Origin: Himantopus leucocephalus
Lineage: Eukaryota; Chordata; Aves; Charadriiformes; Recurvirostridae
Assembly (NCBI GenBank): GCA_003993805.1
Contig: RSEF01000001.1
Coordinates: 60,153,015 to 60,217,014, forward strand
Length of the DNA stretch: 64,000 nucleotides
Direction of reading: 5' to 3'
Shown piece after piece: positions 1 through 42,052 of the stretch. The notes under the pieces were generated by a model. It worked only from the letters and a program-made list of their open reading frames with translations. It was not told where the DNA came from and ran no database searches. A program made the translations under genes and the position numbers. Every line of letters starts with the position of its first letter. Positions within the stretch are counted from its first letter, which is position 1.

Positions 1-1813
1 AGCCTCTTGCTGCCTCATCTTGGGTAATGAATGAATCCAGACATTTAAATGAGGAGCCACTTCAGCAATATATAATAACACTCATTCCTTTCTGTTACAT
101 GAAATTTGATGAACTGCTGAAACTAGGCTGAACACATTTACTCAAATTGCATAATCAAAAATCAAGAATAATACCAGAAGCCATTAGATCAGCAATATAT
201 ATCTCAGCCATCGACTAATGCTTTTAAGAAAAAAGCTTTGGGGAGAAAACAATCTCCTCACTGAATGGAAAACTTAACATTTCAACTGAAGTTTACAAAG
301 CAGATTTTTTTTTATGTTACACTGAATCCAGACTTACCAAACAGGCTTCAGGCCCAGTAAATTTATTGCTCTTACTAAACATGCTGATGTGTGTGACCAT
401 CTCCAGCAACAGCACCTAGAGGTGCTAAAAATTCTTTCAGTTGGATGAATTAACCTAATGCTATTTGAAAGCGACAGTCTTTCTAAAATGACAAAATGCA
501 GTATTAAGAAACAGGTCAAAGTTAAAACAAGGAACCAGATTGTAACTATGACAGCCAGGGTCAAATACAGAGCAGCGAGGATGCCACCACATCTCAGAAG
601 AGCCCAGAAACACTATGTCTGAAGCTAACTTAATAACCATTAACATAACACAGAAGGACTGTAGCTGCTGAACAAACAGTTAAAAGAATGTAGTTTGCTA
701 TGGATTTGCTTTGTAAGTCAAAATGAGCAAGGAAGCTCTTTTCTTTCTCCATCTATTTTGGCGATATTTGTAAAATCCTTGCATTCATAAGAATTGTGTC
801 TGCCTCTCCCCAAGAAAAAGAAAGGTTTTTATTTTCTCTACCTTATCTTAAACATGGAGTTCTGAAGAGTTTGCTTGAAGGGAACAGGCATTTCTAATCT
901 CTTTAAGGTCTACATTTATATTAAAAAGTTGGTGATGTGAAATACTGTGTTTCCCCAAATATGAACATAGATTTGCAATGATGTAGGATAATGAACATGC
1001 CCCAAAAGTTATTCTCAAATGTAACTCAGGAAAAGAGCTATTAGCCTGTCCAGCTACTGCTCTAGATGTTTTAACAAATGTGAGGCGGATCTATCAGAAT
1101 GACTCAGAGGTAAAGGCAGCGTCTAAACTTGTTGTTGGTAACTGTCACTAGGAAAATCCTAAACCCACACATGCTTTTATGTCAGTTCTAATATATAATA
1201 ATGCCTGGATTCTGCGAACTGGGATTGACTGGGCTGTTAGCCACTCAAAAACAGTGTCACAAAATGCACAAAATGGGGCTTAATGGATGCACTACAGGAA
1301 GAGATGCTTTTTCTGGCAGAAGTTAAATGACTAAAGTTAATTCTGACAGGCTTGAATAAAGTCTGAATTGCCAGTTTTTAAATGCCAATGTTCTTGTGTC
1401 ATGCTGCTGAGTTTTTGTTGTTCTTTGTTGACATTGCTGATTTACAATGCCTGATATGAGTGAATTATTATATGTTGTACACAACTCATAATAGAAAAAC
1501 CTTTGTGGCCTTTAAATGTTACAGTAAGTCTGGACAGTATTGTATAATGTTAACTTCTGTAATGCTGTGGCCAAGGTGAGGAAAGAGGAGAGAGGGCAAG
1601 AAAACTCAGTGCAAACTTTATTTACAGAAAGAATAAGGACACTTGCCCCCACAGTGAGATCCTTCAAACAGGGTCTTCATTCATCACACAGTGAAAGAAG
1701 CAGCAGTTCAAGCTGCTATCAGAGACAGTGCCTTTCACAAAACATGGAGAATGCACCAGTTACAGCTACACCGTCCCAGAAGGCTGCAATGGAGGAGAAA
1801 TTTATGGATTTAC
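1..1813 (-). other. GUCY2C intron 18 (5' part)
   Basis: AT-rich intronic sequence downstream of exon 18 on the minus strand. I looked for the next family block (rest of the kinase-homology domain, dimerisation linker, cyclase domain) and saw none. No repeat recognised. Confidence 0.7.
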
Positions 1814-33153
<31,340 letters not shown>

Positions 33154-33159
33154 TATTGC

Positions 33160-33174
33160 TCAGTTTAGACCCAT
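33160..33174 (-). promoter_or_regulatory. possible uORF in the GUCY2C 5' leader
   Basis: A four-codon frame (Met-Gly-Leu-Asn-stop) whose stop codon ends six bases before the GUCY2C start codon. It matters only if the transcript begins upstream of 33174, which the sequence alone cannot show. Confidence 0.35.
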
Positions 33175-33984
33175 TGTGTGTGCTCTCTCTTTTCTTTTTC
33201 TCTTCCAACCCTCTTTCTTTCAGATACTCTACATTGGTTTTGTTCCTGGATACAAGGACGAAAGAGATCTCCACGCTGTAGATTCAAAGACAGGCTGTAC
33301 GATCCTTCTCTCAGGCACTTCCCTATCCCCCTCCCTGCCTTCACCTCTGCCCGCCCCGCCGGTGGCACTTCTTCTGTTTGTGAAAAACTAGGAACAGCAA
33401 AGCTCAGGAAAGGAGAGAGGCTAAAGGTTGCTGTGAATGTTTGCTCATGGAAAGGCTAAGGCTATAAAACTGAAGCATTACCTGAAACCTTGCCTGATAA
33501 GGGCACTAACTCTTCATCACAGGGATGAGCTGAGAGAAGGAAGGGGAGGGGACAAATGGACTGTAAAGATGACTCTTTAAAATGGAAATAAAATACAAGG
33601 TCCGTTAAAGCCTAGAGGAAAACAGATGGTTACTTAATGTTTGCATTGCCCTACATCTCTGGTTACATTGCCACGCTGTCTCTACTGGCTGGGCTCATAA
33701 ATCAAGGGTATGTTGTCTTCTGTGATAAGTTACCAATTTCATTCCTTTAGCTTTTACCATCAAGCACTTTTTGTGTTGGCAAAAATGTCTGACTTGCAGT
33801 CCTCCAGAACAAAGCTTTTGTTTCTACTTACAGAGTAGATGCAACACTAAGGTTGTCCACTCGTGCTCACCCAGCATTGCGCACCAACATGCCCCAGGTC
33901 TGCCCAAGTCACATTGCTCCCAGGCAGCACAGGTCTCATTGCCTGTGGAGACTTGGCTTGCTGAACAAAGGCATGTAAACATTG
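33175..33984. other. GUCY2C upstream region
   Basis: 0.8 kb upstream of the GUCY2C start up to the assembly gap. A pyrimidine tract on the plus strand (about 33181-33223) makes the proximal leader purine-rich on the coding strand. No TATA box at a plausible distance was obvious. No other gene. Confidence 0.6.
33462..33502 (-). promoter_or_regulatory. possible CDX2 and GATA sites upstream of GUCY2C
   Basis: On the minus strand TTTTATAG (33462-33469) matches the CDX2 consensus, and CTTATCAG (complement of CTGATAAG, 33494-33501) matches a GATA site 25 bp further upstream. They lie about 310-350 bp upstream of the ATG. CDX2 is an established activator of mammalian GUCY2C, and GATA factors act in gut epithelium; the use of these particular sites is inference from short motifs. 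Confidence 0.35.
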
Positions 33985-34084
33985 NNNNNNNNNNNNNNNN
34001 NNNNNNNNNNNNNNNNNNNNNNNNNNNNNNNNNNNNNNNNNNNNNNNNNNNNNNNNNNNNNNNNNNNNNNNNNNNNNNNNNNNN
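33985..34084. other. assembly gap (100 N)
   Basis: Exactly 100 undetermined bases. A run of this length is the usual placeholder for a gap of unknown size, so real distance and even continuity across it are not proven by this sequence. Confidence 0.98.
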
Positions 34085-37000
34085 GACTGCTTCTTCCCTC
34101 CGTTCCGGCAAATGGCACGACGACAATTGCCCATTCCCACCTTTCAGATGGCTTCTCAAATGGTGCCCCAACATATTCATACTTCATGTGATGCAACCTC
34201 TTCCATCAGGTAAGGATGAGCAAAGCTGAAGGCCACATCTCAGACCTGTGGAACCAAAGCTAAATTGTAAATCGCATTGCTAAAAGGCACACACTAAAGA
34301 ACACCACGGTATTGTTCCTGCGTAGGTTTCTTGGTCTTTCCTGAGTATTTTTCCTGACAATGGTCTTTGGGAAAGTGGGTGGTATGAAGGGAAGATGAAA
34401 AAAACACAAGACTTATGGATAAGTCTGGGCACAAAGGAGAACTGCAAGATAAAGGGAAGCAACAGGCAAATTTAAATAAAATACTGAGTGTGATTGGTCT
34501 GAATTTGGTGCACTGAATTTGTTTCTGCACTTCTAGAGCAGCTTCTGTTTTTTCTACCGAAACGTGGACTGAGGCTGCCATATAATAAATTAGTTTACTT
34601 TTATTACCTTCCTGAAATAATTTTAAGACAAACAAGGAAAATAATCAGCAACACTGTAAGTAACAGTGATTTTGGAATAAAACAAAACTGCAATTCCATG
34701 GTTTCTTTCAAAGCCTGTATTTAAAAGGTGTTGAATACACTTCAAATATATTTGCACAAACTTTTTACATGATCCTATTTTAATACCAGATTATTATTGC
34801 TTGAATGTTTCTTATACCCAACAACAGAGGAGACAATGAGCCAGCATTTAAGAGCAGACCTTGAACACCTCAGCATACCTAATCTAGCATTTGTAATTAG
34901 TAATACAGTAATTCTAAATTAGCAGTCTATCATGTAAATATCTGGACTAGGATGGCTGGCTAGAGCCACAGACTGGGAATGGAATATACCTTTTCACGTT
35001 GAGATCATGTGCTTACCGCTGCCCCATTTTACAGGTATTTACAAAGTCCTTGAAAATTATCCTATATAAGTCAATAAGAGATTTGTCATTAACTTCAGCA
35101 GAGCAAAATTTGCATTTTATACTCTTCTTAGCCTATCTGAGAGAAACAGTTAGCAAGCGTGGATAACGCAAGTGGAACTGGGTATTCTACATTGCTGGTC
35201 ACATAGGGAGTATGTAATGGCACTGAGGTCTCCCTGTTTTTTTATCTATTCATGTATTTATTTGGTTTTCATAGCAGCTTAAAAGTGTCCTTTAAAAACA
35301 AAAGTTAAAATCAACTATAGCCTTAGCACAGCATTTCTTTTTACTCTCGCCCTTGTCCCCTGCTTTCACTGTGCCACAGGGAGTCCCCAGCCAGAACATG
35401 TCATAAATCAGTTGTTGACCTCTCAACTTTTTAATTACCCAGTGTGTGTAGTCTGTCAGTGTCAAGTCCCACGATGGGAGAACTCCTTGAGCATCGGGTG
35501 ATGTGGAGCAGGAGGGAGTGTGGCAGGAGGCTCCAGATGGGGTGAAGCAAGCCCTCCCTCGAACCAGCTGAACACCAAATTTCCCTTGTACCTTGGGACT
35601 TTGCACATCAGACACAGTTGCCTGGCAGACTGCTTGGTAACATCTGCCTCATGGCGTAAGAGAGACAATGAAAAGCTATGGCATCGTTCTGTAAACATGA
35701 GAGTTACTGATACTATACATGATCGTGAGGATGGAGAGAAAAAGAAGGAAATGAGTGAGTTATATGTGTAAAGCACAAAATTTGATGGGCCTGCCACAAG
35801 CAAAAGCAAAAACTTCTGGATATTTGTGTTTGTTGCTGCCTGTGCCTGAGGGATCTTTAGTCCCTGGGGAACAGAAGAGGTGAAACACCAATGCCAGTCC
35901 ATTCATAGTGCTCTGGGTGCAGAATGAAGCTAAGCTCCCAAGGATCCCAGCCAACTTCATCTAATTCTTTCGTAATGTCCTATCTAGCATTCTATAAAAC
36001 CAAGAGGTTACCAGTGACATAAACCAGCTAGATACCAAAAAAAAATCTTCCATATCTCTTCTGGGCACTGCCCCTGCTATCTCAGTAACTTTTCTCCAAC
36101 CATGAGCCAGCTCTCACCCTTCAAAGATTAGTCAGGAAGGAAACAGTTCCTAGACCCTAGAAGTCAAATTATGTGTCAGAGGAAAGGAAAAAAAAAAAAA
36201 AGCTTTTTGACTCCTACAGGTGACTGCAGCTTTAATTAGAAATACTGTCTTACAATAGAACTACAAGTAGTGGAAGCATCCTGAAGGCAATGCAGACGAC
36301 TCTGCCTTCCCCTGAAAGAATGTGATGACATGGAAAGCAGAGAAAGAGACTCAAACACCAGGAATATCCTGCCTAAGGTAACCTTTCCTGACACCCCCAG
36401 GATAAGCTACAAAATTTATCCCCAAAATGTATTTAAAGCACATATTCTAGAACTACTTATTTTCTCTTAAAAGAGTTGAGGTTTAATCACCTTCTAAGAA
36501 AAAGGTGCTAAGAAACCACATCTGATGTCCCCAGTGCATTTTTTCTAGCTGTGGCTTCTAGGCATCAGCTACTGTTACCGTCTTGTCAGAAAGGTAAAAA
36601 CGATCCCAGCCTTAAATATCTTCACCACGTGCAAATATCTGTCCAAAGAGTCAGTTCTTTGGGGCACATCAGTTTGAGTACCTTGTCTTTATAATCCTAG
36701 CGTTATTGACAACTGATGGAGGTCTCCCCTTGAATAACTGAATATAAACACTGTAGTTTATCACTTATTCTGCCTTCAGAAGCACAGGGACAATTGAGAT
36801 TCAGATAGACAGGCCCTGTCTTTATTTGTCTGAAGAAAAAATTCAGTCCCTCACCAAAAACAATAATACCTGTGCATATATTGCAAAGCTACAAAACACC
36901 ATAATAGGTCTCTGTGGGTGTTCTTATAATCTGTGTTAGATTAGAAATACCAACTCAAATTAACTCAACAGAGAACTGTATTATTGATTTTAGTGAAAAG

Positions 37001-40000
37001 TGATTTTTAGTGCCTGATTTGCACTGTTTGTTTTGCTCTCTGTTTTATTGGATAATAAACAACCAAATATTATTTGGTGTATTTAAAACAGGTAATCAGC
37101 ACTGACTTCCTGATATAAAATTACTCTGAGAGGTTCTCTCAGTCTTCTGGAATATTCAAAGACACTCAGAGAAAAAGAAACCAGAAGAGCAAAAAACCCG
37201 AAGAGTTGTTCCTCTAAGTGTCTCAGCCTATGTAAGATTATGCTCTACACAACATTTTCCAGTCCTTTTTTAATGGTCCATGTGACAGGGCTTTCCTCAT
37301 TTCAGTGGTTTCTTTTTTGTACAGAGCCTGAGAGTCCTGAAAAATGGGAACAACAGGCCAGTCTGGGCATCACAGAGTCCCTTTGCCTGTCCAGCTCATA
37401 TTGTAAACGTGCAACTGTATTCAGAACGAGGCACTGTGTATCTCCCAATACCTTTACCACAGTCACCCTTAGGACCTTTTCACTGGCATGTAGGCTAATT
37501 TCCTTTTTACTTAATTACAAATCATTATTTCCACTTGACCGCTCAGAGAGGAGAAAATAGAGAGAAGATATGGAATGAAAATTTCAGAAAGCTCAGGAAA
37601 GCCAAAGAGTTACGTGAAAGTATCGGCTGCCCCCAGTCAGTCAAACTACTGCTGTGGAAGTTGGCACCAATGGCCCTAGTAAGTCTGAAGACAATGTAGA
37701 CGTATTGTCAGCTCATCTGCAGTTTCTTTGGTACCAAAGACAACCAATGTAGCATTTTTCAAGCAACTATCTTGTAAAGAAGCACGCAGTGTGATACAAT
37801 TGTCTTCTTTTGCAGAATAAAATATTTTTATAGTGTCCTTTAAAATGGAAAATTTTGCTACGTATTTTCTACAATTATTTCTTTTCTCAGTGTCATTTAA
37901 TTAATTACGATCATTATGATTAACTTATGAGTTTCACAATCATACATTATTTTTTGTTTTCTCCAGAGCTGGGAACTTTGATAGTACACAAGAATCTGAG
38001 GTTCCATTAAAATAAAAGGGATGCTGCAAGTCTCCAGCATTACAGAATTGGGGAATGTGAAGAAAGAACATTTCAAAAAAAATCTGAAAATATATGTAAA
38101 TAAAAGGAACAGCAGATGCATTTATATACTTAATTTTCACTAATTTAAAAAACAAATTTCCTTGGTTTCAGTGGCCATGCCCATGTTTTTGAATAAATGA
38201 GGTCGTCAATATTGTTTCTGTAAAATACAGAATTTTTAATATGAAATTTGCATGAGACATTATATGTTGTAGTAGTTGATCATATTCAGCCAACAGGATA
38301 AATGTACAAAAACTTCAAGCAATGTTGTTTTCAAGTTCTGCCCACTACTGCTAAGCCTGATCCCAAATTATTTTGATTGTCTGGGGCTTTAACAGCTTTT
38401 ACCCTGTCTTTAAAAAGATTTAGAAAATCAAGTTGAAGAAAAATAAAATAGAAGCGTTTCAGTTTCCTTTTTTTCCCAGTTTTGTTAGAGTTTGGAATCG
38501 CAAATGTGATTACAGACAGAAAAGAAAACATTACAGTGCTGTAATGTCTGTGTTTATTTCATGTCAGTAACTTACAGGTCTAGACTGTATAGTATAAAGA
38601 TGTCTTCTTTAACTTTCAATATTACAGAGAAGATCAAGGACATGAAATCATTTTTTGTGTCTTTTTACTAGAGAGTAATGTAAATGATGACAAACAGCTG
38701 TATAGTATCATACATAGCAACTGTATACATGTATAGAGTATACATGTATAGCAGCAGCTGCGTAGCAGCTATATTGACATTTCAGAGCTGATCTTTTTTT
38801 TCTCATTTACTACACAAGACCGTAAAGAAAGACTTTATAAACATTATTCTTTGGGACTGAAACTATCTACTGATAAAGAACAAGCCTGTAAAACAGCACG
38901 CAAATATGTAGGTCATGTGTTGCATGATCCTGATAGTACATCATGATCCTGATCCAGTACAGCTCCTGATAAACTAGAAGTCCTCTTTATATTGCCATTC
39001 CCATGGGTTATTGAGAGTTTAAGTCTGTTCTTGGAGCTCATAGTTGCTGCCACAGATTAGAGTGGAATTACACTGCAAAGCACTGACTGTTCTCATCAGA
39101 AGTTACCAATCTAGTAAGAGGAAATCTACAGACAAGGATAAGAAAAGTTGTAATTGGGATTGCATCATACTACCAGCAGCTTGGGTGGTGGCCCTGCCTT
39201 CCCATTGATCTATGTTGCCACATACCAGAAGATGAAGCTAAATATGTGATGTATCATAAATATCTAGCTCAATTAAGAGTCTTCTTCCTTTTAACCATTT
39301 CCCAACACATACACACTTTGAAGTGAATATTATTCATCTATCTAACTTGTATACTACCGGAAAAAGTAGTAAAAAGTCTTTCCTCTTAAATGCTGATTTT
39401 GTACCCTTTCTCTAAAGGATTTTGTTTCCAGAGTGACAGGACATGTTTTTCTTCTCAGCGTAAGAGTCAGCCTCTGTTCTAGACTCAGCAGGATACAGCT
39501 CTGTCAAGTGACGAATGTAAGCTATCTGTAATGTGCAAACATCTGTTCTGGTTTTGCTTACGAAGGTAAATGGCTCCAGTGTGTAATAATTTATGTCTTG
39601 GACACATACTTCAGTTTCCTTAAACTCTTTGTATTAGCATTATACATGTCTATACTATGTGATGGGATGGAGTTATGAGGTCTTCAAGCTAGTGCACACT
39701 TGATCCTGTAAATCCATACAGCAGCATAATACTGTGCAGGTATATCAGCACATGTCCTGGACCAGTACAACTGCATTCTCTGGGATGTAGTATTTGCAAT
39801 GATGTGGCTTTCTGGCTTGGGTAAGTTTGTGTGGATCCAGCTAATCATGCATGCACTTTCAGTTCTGACACTGACTTGTGCTGGATCAGCAGATTGTCTC
39901 ACCTCCCCTCCTTTGGTTCTACATACATAAACTTACAAAAATTTACCTAAATGTGATGCTGAAATCCAATACAAAGACAGTTTTTAAGTTACTTTTATTA

Positions 40001-40234
40001 ACTTGACTGAATCTTGATGACAGGCTGGGTGCTGGATGTATCAGGAAAATTCTGAAGGTGCAGTTCCCACAAACTCATACAATCACAGACATAAAACCAG
40101 TGAAAATTAAAGAAAGAGGTTCCCCTACCAATATAAAGATAAAAATTATGAATTTTCATTTCACCATTTGGAGGTCTTTAATTGACATGACTGTTATTTG
40201 CTTTCTTGAGCTGGGCAATAGAGACCTGACAAGA
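34085..40234. other. intergenic DNA without recognised genes
   Basis: About 6.1 kb of AT-rich sequence between the gap and the retroviral element. It has a short A-run at 36188-36200 and a local duplication of GTATACATGTATA around 38722-38750. Open frames up to 146 codons (for example 35462-35902 minus) show no domain I recognise. Confidence 0.7.
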
Positions 40235-40824
40235 TGTGCTGGTTTTGGCTGAGATAGTGTTAATTTTTTTTCATAGTATCTAGTATGATGCTATGTTTTG
40301 GATTTGTGCTGAAAACAGTGTTGATAATACAGTGGTATTTTTGTTACTGCTGAGCAGTGCTCATAGAATCAAGGCCTTTTCTGCTTCTCACACCAGCCCA
40401 CCAGCGAGTAGTCTGGGGGTACACAAGAAGTTGGGAGGGGACACAGCCAGGACAGCTGACCCTGACTGACCAAAGGGATATTCCATACCATATGACATCA
40501 CGCTCAGCGTATAAAGCTGGGGGAAGAAGAAGGAAGGGGGAGACATTCAGAGTGATGGCATTTGTCTTCCCAAGTAAGGTGTGACAGAGCCCTGCTGTCC
40601 TCGAGATGGCTGAACACCTGCCTGCCCATGGGAAGCAGTGAATGAATTCCTTGCTTTGCTTTGCTTCTGTGCGTGGCTTTTGCTCTACTTATTAAACTGT
40701 CTTTATCTCAACCCATGAGTTTCTCCTCACTTTTACTCTTCTGGTTCTCTCCCCCATCCCACCAGGGGAGAGTGAGCAAGCCGCTGCATGGTGCTTTGCT
40801 GCCCGCTGGGCTTAAACCACAGCA
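40235..40824 (+). repeat. 5' LTR of the endogenous retrovirus
   Basis: About 590 bp starting TGTGCTGG and ending near CCACAGCA. It has a TATA box (TATAAA, 40510-40515) and a variant poly(A) signal (ATTAAA, 40691-40696). Its last 307 bp match the 3' copy at 41740-42052 closely, with CpG-type and small indel differences. Confidence 0.85.
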
Positions 40825-40832
40825 GTCCTTTT

Positions 40833-40850
40833 CGGCCCCCAACATGGGGC
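40833..40850 (+). other. retroviral primer binding site, tRNA-Lys(1,2) type
   Basis: Eight bases downstream of the inferred LTR end. 15 of 18 bases agree with the complement of the tRNA-Lys(1,2) 3' end; at least one of the differences looks like CpG decay (CG to CA). Confidence 0.7.
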
Positions 40851-41174
40851 TCAAAGGATTCGAGATAACAACAGATTTGATTGGAATGTGCCAGATCACA
40901 TCTACAGCAATTATTGCTGTTTAGCTATTAATTGGCAGGCTCCTGTGTTTGTCATGGGGTTCGCTTGCCTTACTGTAAATTAGAGTCTTGTGCTTGTTAG
41001 TGGCTGCTTTTTGCTTTCACTGCTTGCTGTACTGCTTATCATCTTACTCTGCTGTGCCTGGGAACGTTTTGATAACAGCAATGGCCACGCACCTGGGCTG
41101 GCAGATGGCCAGGGCATCGCTGCTGTTTCTGTGCTGCTGTACCGGACAGGCTGGAACTGCAGTGTGAACTGGAG

Positions 41175-41700
41175 TCAAAGGGACTGCGACCTGTGGATGA
41201 GTCCACGCAGGAGCAGGACACCCCGAAGCATCTGTGGCTGTGGATAAGCCCATGCCAGAGCAGGTGCATCTTGAAGCATCTGTGGCCGTGGTTATGTCTG
41301 TGCTGCAGCAGTTATACCTCTGAAGGGATTGTGGCTGGCCCAAGGATAACTCCACGCTGGAGAAGGTACACTTCGAAGCATCTGTGGCTGTGGATAAGTC
41401 CATGCCAGAGCAGTTACACTTTGAAGCATCAGTGGCTGTGCACGAGGCCATGCTGGAGCACCTCAAAGCGTGCAGCCATGGATAAGCCCATGAGAGAGTA
41501 GGTACACCCTTGGAGGGACTGCAGCCATAGGTAAGGCCATGTTGGAGCAGGTTTACTTCTGAAGGGACTGTGGCTGAGCAGGTGCACCTCAAAGTGACTG
41601 TGGCTCATAGATAAGGCTCCACTTGGAGCAGGGACACCCCTAATGGACCATGGTCTGTGGATAGGTCCAAGCTGCAGCAGGGGCAAGGGGAGGAGTTCAT
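41175..41700 (+). repeat. diverged ~48-bp tandem array inside the retroviral interior
   Basis: About 11 imperfect units, each built as (G)CATCTGTGGC or GGGACTGTGGC, then a GGATAAG..CCATG core, then a GGAGCAGG..ACAC tail. Most are 46-50 bp; one is shortened to about 30 bp and one extended to about 53. Because most units are near a multiple of three, long open frames arise on both strands (182 codons on the minus strand at 41044-41592); these are very unlikely to be genes. Confidence 0.8.
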
Positions 41701-41739
41701 TGCAATGTTAAACCCTGTGGTCTGGTCCAAAGGGACCAT

Positions 41740-42052
41740 GCTGGGGAAAGAAGAAGGAAAGGGGGGACGTTCAGAGTGATGGCATTTGTCTTCCCAAGTA
41801 ACTGTTATGCATGATGGAGCCCTGTTTCCCTGGAGATGGCTGAACACCTGCCTGATGATGGGAAGCAGTGAATGAATTCCTTGTTTTGCTTTGCTTGTGC
41901 GCACGGCTTTTGCTCTACCTAATAAACTGTCTTTGTCTCAACCCACGAGTTTTCTCACTTTTACTCTTCTGAGTCCCTCCCCCATCCCACCAGGGGAGAG
42001 TGAGTGAGCAGCTGTGTGGTGCTTAGTTGCCCGCTGAGCTTAAACCATGACA
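41740..42052 (+). repeat. 3' LTR, truncated at its 5' side
   Basis: Matches the 5' LTR from its TATA-proximal purine stretch onward, so about 280 bp of U3 including the TATA box are missing. The poly(A) signal AATAAA is at 41921-41926, and the copy ends CCATGACA. Loss of U3 here leaves the 3' LTR without its own core promoter. Confidence 0.85.

Larger units (their letters stand above)
40235..42052 (+). mobile_element. class II (ERVK-like) endogenous retrovirus, rearranged and non-coding
   Basis: A full-length 5' LTR, a short interior of about 0.9 kb and a 5'-truncated 3' LTR. Nothing resembling gag, pol or env remains. The primer binding site matches the one for tRNA-Lys(1,2) at 15 of 18 positions, which points to a class II element. 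Flanks share ACAAG (40229-40233 and 42052-42056), consistent with a target-site duplication overlapping the LTR edge. The interior is mostly a tandem array. The LTR wording is of a kind common in bird genomes. It appears to be a non-autonomous or deleted copy. Confidence 0.85.

Noticed and set aside
33771..34229. Open frames across the N run
   Set aside because: They exist only because undetermined bases contain no stop codons.
35462..35902. 146-codon minus-strand open frame in the intergenic region
   Set aside because: Low-complexity, unrecognised peptide; consistent with chance.
41044..41592. 182-codon minus-strand open frame
   Set aside because: Arises from tandem units of about 48 bp in a retroviral interior; repetitive peptide without a known domain.
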